A stretch of 64,000 bases of DNA from an uncultured Sulfitobacter sp. (GTDB taxonomy: Bacteria > Pseudomonadota > Alphaproteobacteria > Rhodobacterales > Rhodobacteraceae), in contig CANMXJ010000014.1 of NCBI GenBank assembly GCA_947501805.1, positions 35,975 through 99,974 on the forward strand, written 5' to 3'. Below, in pieces: positions 58,315 through 64,000 of this stretch. The first letter of the stretch is position 1, and every line of letters begins with the position of its first letter. Both the position numbers and the translations under genes were made by a program. The notes beneath the pieces are model-generated. The model worked only from the letters and a program-made list of their open reading frames with translations, was not told the origin of the DNA and made no database searches.

Positions 58315-60651
58315 ATGTCAGACGCTGAAAGCAATGACGCGTTCAGGGATACCTTTCCCACACGATCGCTGTATGTTCTTGCGCTGATCTTCGTCTTTAT
58401 GGGCATTGTGAACAGCACACCCGCTATCCCCGGCTGGTCCGACATGTGGCGTGCGCTTAGCGGACTGGAAAGCCTCAAGGTCCGCTCCTTCCCGACTGAA
58501 TGGTTCTACCCGCTCGTCTTTTTGTTGATGATGACAATTGTCGCCCTCAAGCATTCAATGTGGCGGGCATGGCTAGGCACTTCTTGGGCGGCCTTCGGTT
58601 TGTTCATGGATGTTGCCCTAATCATCGCTTCCGCGTTGATTTCCTTCACATATCTTATTGAAATTGACAGTGTTTGCCTGATTGATCTGCTAAACGGGGA
58701 TCGCGCGCGCCTCATTGCTCAGACGCTGAAAGCCGAGATTGTTTTTGCCGAGGAATACGGCCTGCCCATTCCGGACACTGTGGACAACCCCAAGTGCAGC
58801 ACCACAACGGGCATCTGGCTGGTGCTTATCATGGGGGCCTCGATGCTGGTGTTTCTGGGCTACAATATCAAGGTCTGGGGGCTGCCGCTGGTGCTGGTTG
58901 CCCTTGTGGTCGCACTTTATACCATCGGAACGGTTTTGGTGTGGTACTTTCACGGCCCCGAAGACATCAACAAATACCTGATGACCAAAATGGGTGGAGA
59001 GCCCCGGACATTTCTTGACGGGCGACCAAACGTTCATGATGCGCTGGTGAACAACGCGTCCGGCATGCTTGGCCGGTTCATGGATGTGATCATGAATGTC
59101 GTGTTTCCCTACATTATTCTGGGGGCGATGTTTGGCAAATCCGCTGGCGGTCAATCGCTGATCAAGCTGGCATTTCGCTGGACCCGCAATCTGCGCGGTG
59201 GCCCGGCCCATGCGGCGATTGTATCCTCTGCGATGTTTGGCACGATCACCGGCGGGCCTGTAACAAACGTGTTGTCCACCGGCGTCCTGACCATTCCGAT
59301 GATGATCCGGCGCGGATTTTCCCCGACATTTGCCGGCGGGGTCGAGGCCGCAGCCTCTTCCGGCGGCTCCATCATGCCGCCTGTCATGGGAGTTGCCGCG
59401 TTCATTCTCGCGGCGCTTACGGCCACACCCTATGGCGATGTGATCATCGCTGCGAGTATTCCCGCAATTGCTTACTTCTTTTGCTTGTTCCTGACGGCGA
59501 TGTTCCAATCGCGCAAACAAGGCATAGAGGCTTACGGCGCGTTGACTGAGGACATGCGGATGTCACGCACAGACGTCATGCACCTGTTGCAGATTTTCCT
59601 GCCGATCCTTTTGATCCTGATCCTGCTGCTGACACCCAAGGACGCTGTAGGTTGCGGTCCGCTGGGATGGCTTCTCGGCGCCCAGACGACTCTCACAGAT
59701 GGCGTGTGCCGTGCCACCGGCTTGCCCTGGATCTTGCAACTTTATCAAAATGCGGCCGGCGATGCTGGGGCAACCGGCTGGTGGGGGGCCGCCTTTGTTA
59801 TTGCGCTCCTGTTTCTTGATAAGGATTTCCGCGCCACCCCCCGCAAGGCACTGGATGCGCTCGCCGAGGCAGGTATCACCGTTTCAACGCTTTATCTGAT
59901 GTTCCTTGCGGTGACTGTCATTGACGTTTGTCTGAACTTCACGGGTCTATCGAAATTCGTCGCAGTGGATGTACTGCGCTTTCTGCTCTCGCTTGATTTG
60001 GGGGCGGACGGGTCCGTGTCGTTCCAGTTTATCGCACTTGGCATCACCATGTTGCTGGCCGTTCTGCTTGGCATGGGAATGCCTGCGGTACCTGCCTATA
60101 TCAACGTCGCTCTTCTGATGGGGCCCCTGCTCATTGGTCTGGGTATTGCGACTTTCACCGCGCATATGTTCATTTTCTATTTTGCCGTGGCGTCCGCCAT
60201 CACGCCCCCTGTGGCGCTAGCGGCCTTCGCCGCCGCAAGCATCACCAAGGCAGAACCGATGGCAACAGGCTTTAGCGCCGTGCGCTCGGGCATCGTGATG
60301 TTTGTTATCCCTTTTGTCTTTGCCTTTTATCCGGAACTGTTACTGATTGATCAGGCATTGATTGACCCCTCAAGTCCGGACAAATCGTTCTTGCCGGGGT
60401 ATGAAAACGGCGTAGAGTTCACGTCACTGGTCTGGTTGTTGGCGAAACTGATGTTGGCGCTCTATTTTGTGGCCAGCGCGCTTGCACGATACGATGTGGG
60501 GCCGTTGAACATGATGTGGGTCCTAGTCCGTCTTGCTATTGCCGTTGGCCTGCTGGCCCGCCCCGAGCCGGTCTATTTTTCTGCGATTGCCGCCGCATGC
60601 GCCGTTCTGGTGCTGCATAGAATGACAGCGCGCCAAACCCTCGAAGCCTAG
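58315..60651 (+). CDS. Fused TRAP transporter permease
   Basis: 778-aa multi-TM; GGPAHAAIVSSAMFGTITGGPVTNVLSTGVLTIPMMIRRGFSPTFAGGVEAAASSGGSIMPPVMGVAAFI. Confidence 0.94.
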   Translation: MSDAESNDAFRDTFPTRSLYVLALIFVFMGIVNSTPAIPGWSDMWRALSGLESLKVRSFPTEWFYPLVFLLMMTIVALKHSMWRAWLGTSWAAFGLFMDVALIIASALISFTYLIEIDSVCLIDLLNGDRARLIAQTLKAEIVFAEEYGLPIPDTVDNPKCSTTTGIWLVLIMGASMLVFLGYNIKVWGLPLVLVALVVALYTIGTVLVWYFHGPEDINKYLMTKMGGEPRTFLDGRPNVHDALVNNASGMLGRFMDVIMNVVFPYIILGAMFGKSAGGQSLIKLAFRWTRNLRGGPAHAAIVSSAMFGTITGGPVTNVLSTGVLTIPMMIRRGFSPTFAGGVEAAASSGGSIMPPVMGVAAFILAALTATPYGDVIIAASIPAIAYFFCLFLTAMFQSRKQGIEAYGALTEDMRMSRTDVMHLLQIFLPILLILILLLTPKDAVGCGPLGWLLGAQTTLTDGVCRATGLPWILQLYQNAAGDAGATGWWGAAFVIALLFLDKDFRATPRKALDALAEAGITVSTLYLMFLAVTVIDVCLNFTGLSKFVAVDVLRFLLSLDLGADGSVSFQFIALGITMLLAVLLGMGMPAVPAYINVALLMGPLLIGLGIATFTAHMFIFYFAVASAITPPVALAAFAAASITKAEPMATGFSAVRSGIVMFVIPFVFAFYPELLLIDQALIDPSSPDKSFLPGYENGVEFTSLVWLLAKLMLALYFVASALARYDVGPLNMMWVLVRLAIAVGLLARPEPVYFSAIAAACAVLVLHRMTARQTLEA

Positions 60652-60660
60652 GAGGTCTCC

Positions 60661-62223
60661 ATGACCGACAGACCGAATTTCCTGTTTTTCATCACTGACC
60701 AGCACCGCGCCGACTGGCTTGGCTGCGCCGGTCATCCGGTTGTCCGCACACCAAACATTGACGCGATCGCAGCGCAAGGCACGTTGTTCACGGATTTCCA
60801 TGTCGCCCTGCCCGTCTGCATGCCCAACCGCGCGTCATTGATGACGGGCCGCATGCCATCGGTACATGGATTGCGCCACAACGGCTGTCTGTTGCCAAAA
60901 CGTGCAAATACCTTTGTCGACGTCCTTGCCGCGGGCGGATACGCGACGGCGAGCATTGGAAAAAGCCATTTGCAACCCTTCACAGACAATCCGCCGCAGC
61001 GCGCCCCTGATCCCATTCGACGACTGGTACCGGAGGCGTGGCAGCCCGACAACGTGACCTACACCATGGAAGAGCCTGCCAGTTTCGAGGGCAATAGTGT
61101 GTCACCCTTCGAGGTGCCCTATTACGGTTTTCAGCACGTTGACATGGTCACAAGCCATGGCGACAGATGTGGTGGGCAATACGGGCAATGGTTCCGCGAA
61201 ACGGTGCCAAACTGGCAGGCGTTGCATGATCCTGCAAACGAAATCCCGCATAATTACACCTGCCCGCAAGCCTACCGTACCCCCGTCCCTGAAGAGAGCT
61301 ACCCAACCGCCTGGGTCGCGGATCGCGCGATTGACTACCTTGCCACGCGCGTCGATCAGGACGATCCGTTTTTTGCGTTCATCTCATTTCCCGATCCGCA
61401 TCACCCCTTCAATCCGCCGGGGAAATACTGGGACATGTACGCCCCTGACGACTTTGCCGTTGAACTGCCTTACGGTGCACACAAGAACCCCGTGCCGCCA
61501 ATGCAGCACGCCAGCGCCATGTGGGAGTCAGGAAAGCTGCCGCCCATTCCCCAAATGCCGTTTCGTGCGGATGACCAGCACATCCTTGAGGCGAAGGCGC
61601 TTACGGCGGGCATGATAACGATGATTGATGATCACATCGGGCGCGTTGTGCAGCACCTCAAGGACAGCGGCCAATATGAGAACACAGTGATCATCTTTAC
61701 ATCGGATCACGGAGATTATCTGGGGGATTTCAACTTGATGTTGAAAGGTCCGTTGCAATTGCCGTCGATCACTCGCGTGCCCATGATCTGGTCCGATCCC
61801 AAGTCTCGCGAAGGGGTTCGCACCGACACCATGGCGTCGACCATCGACCTGTCTGCCAGCATTCTGGAGCGCGCGGACCTTGCCCCTTACAACGGGATAC
61901 AGGGGCGCAGCTTTCTCAAATCACTGGACGGCACCCAGCCTCACCGTGACGATGTGTTGATCGAACACAACGATGGCGGGCCAAGAATGGGTTTCGAGCA
62001 TGCCGCACGGGTGCGCACCCTGCGCTCGCAGAAATGGCGCATGAGTGTTTATGCGGGTGAAGACTGGGGGGAGCTTTATGATCTGCAAGCCGACCCTAGG
62101 GAAACCCAGAACTATTGGGATGATCCGGCCTACGCCGAGGCCAAGGCCGCGCTTTCCTTGCGGCTGATAGAACATCTTACTTATCAAATGGACGAAAGTC
62201 CGCGCGCCACACGTTTGGCGTAA
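60661..62223 (+). CDS. Sulfatase-like hydrolase
   Basis: NFLFFITDQHRADWLGCAGHPVVRTPNID; CMPNRASLMTGRMPSVHG (CxPxR formylglycine-type motif); IIFTSDHGDYLGDFNLMLKG. Confidence 0.93.
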   Translation: MTDRPNFLFFITDQHRADWLGCAGHPVVRTPNIDAIAAQGTLFTDFHVALPVCMPNRASLMTGRMPSVHGLRHNGCLLPKRANTFVDVLAAGGYATASIGKSHLQPFTDNPPQRAPDPIRRLVPEAWQPDNVTYTMEEPASFEGNSVSPFEVPYYGFQHVDMVTSHGDRCGGQYGQWFRETVPNWQALHDPANEIPHNYTCPQAYRTPVPEESYPTAWVADRAIDYLATRVDQDDPFFAFISFPDPHHPFNPPGKYWDMYAPDDFAVELPYGAHKNPVPPMQHASAMWESGKLPPIPQMPFRADDQHILEAKALTAGMITMIDDHIGRVVQHLKDSGQYENTVIIFTSDHGDYLGDFNLMLKGPLQLPSITRVPMIWSDPKSREGVRTDTMASTIDLSASILERADLAPYNGIQGRSFLKSLDGTQPHRDDVLIEHNDGGPRMGFEHAARVRTLRSQKWRMSVYAGEDWGELYDLQADPRETQNYWDDPAYAEAKAALSLRLIEHLTYQMDESPRATRLA

Positions 62224-62468
62224 CAGATCGCTGTTTGAGAGTATCCACCGGTTGAGAAGAGAAAAGCCTGACATCGGTTCGCTTCTCAAGCTAGGGGCTG
62301 CCAAGGCAGCAGCCGCACATCCGGCCGTAATGGCGCGTTACCAAACTGACACAAGTTAACTACATTCATCGCATCATTTGGTCCTGCCTATGAGCGTGTC
62401 CTGTTTCATGATAATTTCGGTTCAAATGTGATTTTGTGATGTAGTCGGCCCGCAAGGAGCGCAATAAG

Positions 62469-64000
62469 ATGTCTTTCAATATCAGTTTCGACTACCGGTT
62501 TGATACCTTCGGTTTTTTCTCTGCCCCCGCCCGGGCGGCCCTTGAAGAAGCGGCGACAATTTGGGAATCCGTCATACAGGATGAGTTTCCCGACTTTCTC
62601 GCAGGCCAACCATTCACCGTTCAGAATCCTGAAACCGGTACACGGGTACCCGTCACGCTCACGCAAGATGTTGATGATCTGCTGATATTTGTCGGATCAC
62701 GCGATCTGAACGGTCCTTTGGCGCTGGCCGGACCCGATGGCTATGACGCATCCGGCGATGTTAATAGACTGCGGGTGGCAAGTGATTTCCGCAGTCAGGG
62801 ACCGACCACAGATTTTGAACCCTACATCGGTATTGCCTATTTCGATCGTGACGCGAATTGGAGTTTTGCAACCACTGCTGCGGAACAGGGAAAGATTGAT
62901 TTTGTCTCTGTCGCCCTGCATGAAATCGGCCACGTTCTCGGCGTCTCCAGTTCTCCTTTCCTCAACTCAGTTGTAGGCGGTGTTTTCACAGGGCCAAACG
63001 CGATGAGCGTCACCGGCGGTGCCGGCATCCAGTTGACTGCGGACGAAAATCACATTGCCCCCGGTTTGCCCGGCGGACCGGCAGTTATGGATCCGGTGAC
63101 ATTTTCGGGCGTCCGGACATTGCCAACAGATCTGGACAAAGCGATCCTTGCGGACATCGGCTACGAGATCGCCGGATTTAGCAAGCAAGGCACCCCTTTT
63201 GCGTTGGCAACGGATCAGGGTGAAGTCATTTTTGGAACCGATCTGGGTGATGCCATTGACGCACTGGCCGGTGATGACACCATCAGCGGCAGCGACGGTG
63301 ACGATCTTTTGCGTGGCGGCACCGGCACAGATAATATCTTTGGCGGTGCGGGAACCGACCGTCACTTCTTTGGTGCAGGAGATGAACAAAGTCGTTTGAA
63401 TGATTTCGATTTTGGCGTTGATAAGATTGTGGTTGATCCGGCCTTCGGGCTGACAACCGCTGCAGATGTTCTTGCACTAGTCTTTAATCCGTTTTCAAAC
63501 GTCAGCGAGATAGATTTACCCGGGTCAACGTCTGCGTTTGTTTTTCACAACGCAACCGGAGCGAGCCTGACTGCGGCCAACATCGAGTTTGGGACGCTGA
63601 ACGTCCTTCCTGACGGGCAGGTCAACACTTTTACTGGCGGTATAGGCGGCGATGTTGTTGTCGGCTCCAAAGGCAGCGACACGGTCAACGGTCTGGCGGG
63701 CGATGACACCGTAAACGCTGGCGCGGGTGACGATAGCGTAATGGGCGGGGCGGACAGTGACGTCTTGCGTGGTGATGATGGAAACGACAATCTGAATGGC
63801 GAGGCCGGAGCGGATGTGCTGTCGGGCGGCGCGGATAATGATGTTGTGAATGGTGGTGACGGGGCTGATCTGCTTTTTGGGGGATCGGGAAATGACCTGA
63901 TCTTTGGCGGCAGCGGCTTTGATCGGGTCTTTGGCGGTGCCGGGTCGGACCGGATTTTCAGCGGCGATGACAATGACATAGCCAATGGTGGGGCCGACAA
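62469..64000 (+). CDS. Zinc metalloprotease-like / RTX repeat fusion protein, truncated by window end
   Basis: Translated directly (open to the window end, absent from the ORF track): MSFNISFDYRFDTFGFFSAPARAALEEAATIWESVIQ...VSVALHEIGHVLGV...GGPAVMDPVTFSG...then RTX GGxGxD repeats DVLSGGADNDVVNGGDGADLLFGGSGNDLIFGGSGFD. Confidence 0.92.
   Translation, partial: MSFNISFDYRFDTFGFFSAPARAALEEAATIWESVIQDEFPDFLAGQPFTVQNPETGTRVPVTLTQDVDDLLIFVGSRDLNGPLALAGPDGYDASGDVNRLRVASDFRSQGPTTDFEPYIGIAYFDRDANWSFATTAAEQGKIDFVSVALHEIGHVLGVSSSPFLNSVVGGVFTGPNAMSVTGGAGIQLTADENHIAPGLPGGPAVMDPVTFSGVRTLPTDLDKAILADIGYEIAGFSKQGTPFALATDQGEVIFGTDLGDAIDALAGDDTISGSDGDDLLRGGTGTDNIFGGAGTDRHFFGAGDEQSRLNDFDFGVDKIVVDPAFGLTTAADVLALVFNPFSNVSEIDLPGSTSAFVFHNATGASLTAANIEFGTLNVLPDGQVNTFTGGIGGDVVVGSKGSDTVNGLAGDDTVNAGAGDDSVMGGADSDVLRGDDGNDNLNGEAGADVLSGGADNDVVNGGDGADLLFGGSGNDLIFGGSGFDRVFGGAGSDRIFSGDDNDIANGGAD

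Noticed and set aside
63545-64000. 151-aa minus-strand ORF at the window end
   Set aside because: Antisense of the metalloprotease/RTX gene on the plus strand; Ser/Pro-rich artefact.

Overview
64-kb alphaproteobacterial (Roseobacter/Rhodobacterales-like) chromosomal window. Blocks from left to right: (1) clpP, a photolyase/cryptochrome-like FAD protein, a PhoX-like phosphatase, and znuA / zur-znuCB with tandem Fur-type operators. (2) pobA-pcaHG protocatechuate genes. (3) kynA with a 2-aminobenzoyl-CoA (anthranilate-CoA) type degradation operon, then a PLP decarboxylase. (4) tRNA-Thr(UGU) carrying a compact ~4.8-kb integrative element, bounded by a 19-bp perfect direct repeat, with a tyrosine integrase, an AlpA-like excisionase missed by the ORF track, an HTH protein and overlapping small ORFs. 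(5) A region of large RTX (Ca-binding, type-I-secreted-like) proteins of about 1317, 618 and 1729 aa, interleaved with an IS5-type transposase remnant and an ECF sigma / anti-sigma / lipoprotein-subtilase triad. (6) A 7TMR-DISM histidine kinase divergent from a NarL-type regulator. (7) An FnrL-type regulator, a universal stress protein, and ccoNOQP-ccoGHIS with FNR boxes; ccoS is absent from the ORF track. (8) Formamidase, gamma-glutamyltransferase, TAXI-TRAP transporter and sulfatase. (9) A fourth RTX gene, a zinc-metalloprotease/RTX fusion that runs off the window end and is also absent from the ORF track. The best candidates for something under-described are the tRNA-Thr mini-element, the sigma/anti-sigma/subtilase triad among the RTX genes, the shared atypical C-terminal RTX cassette, and the helical N-terminal domain of the 1729-aa RTX protein. 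All family calls come from reading the sequence and recognising motifs; no database search was run.
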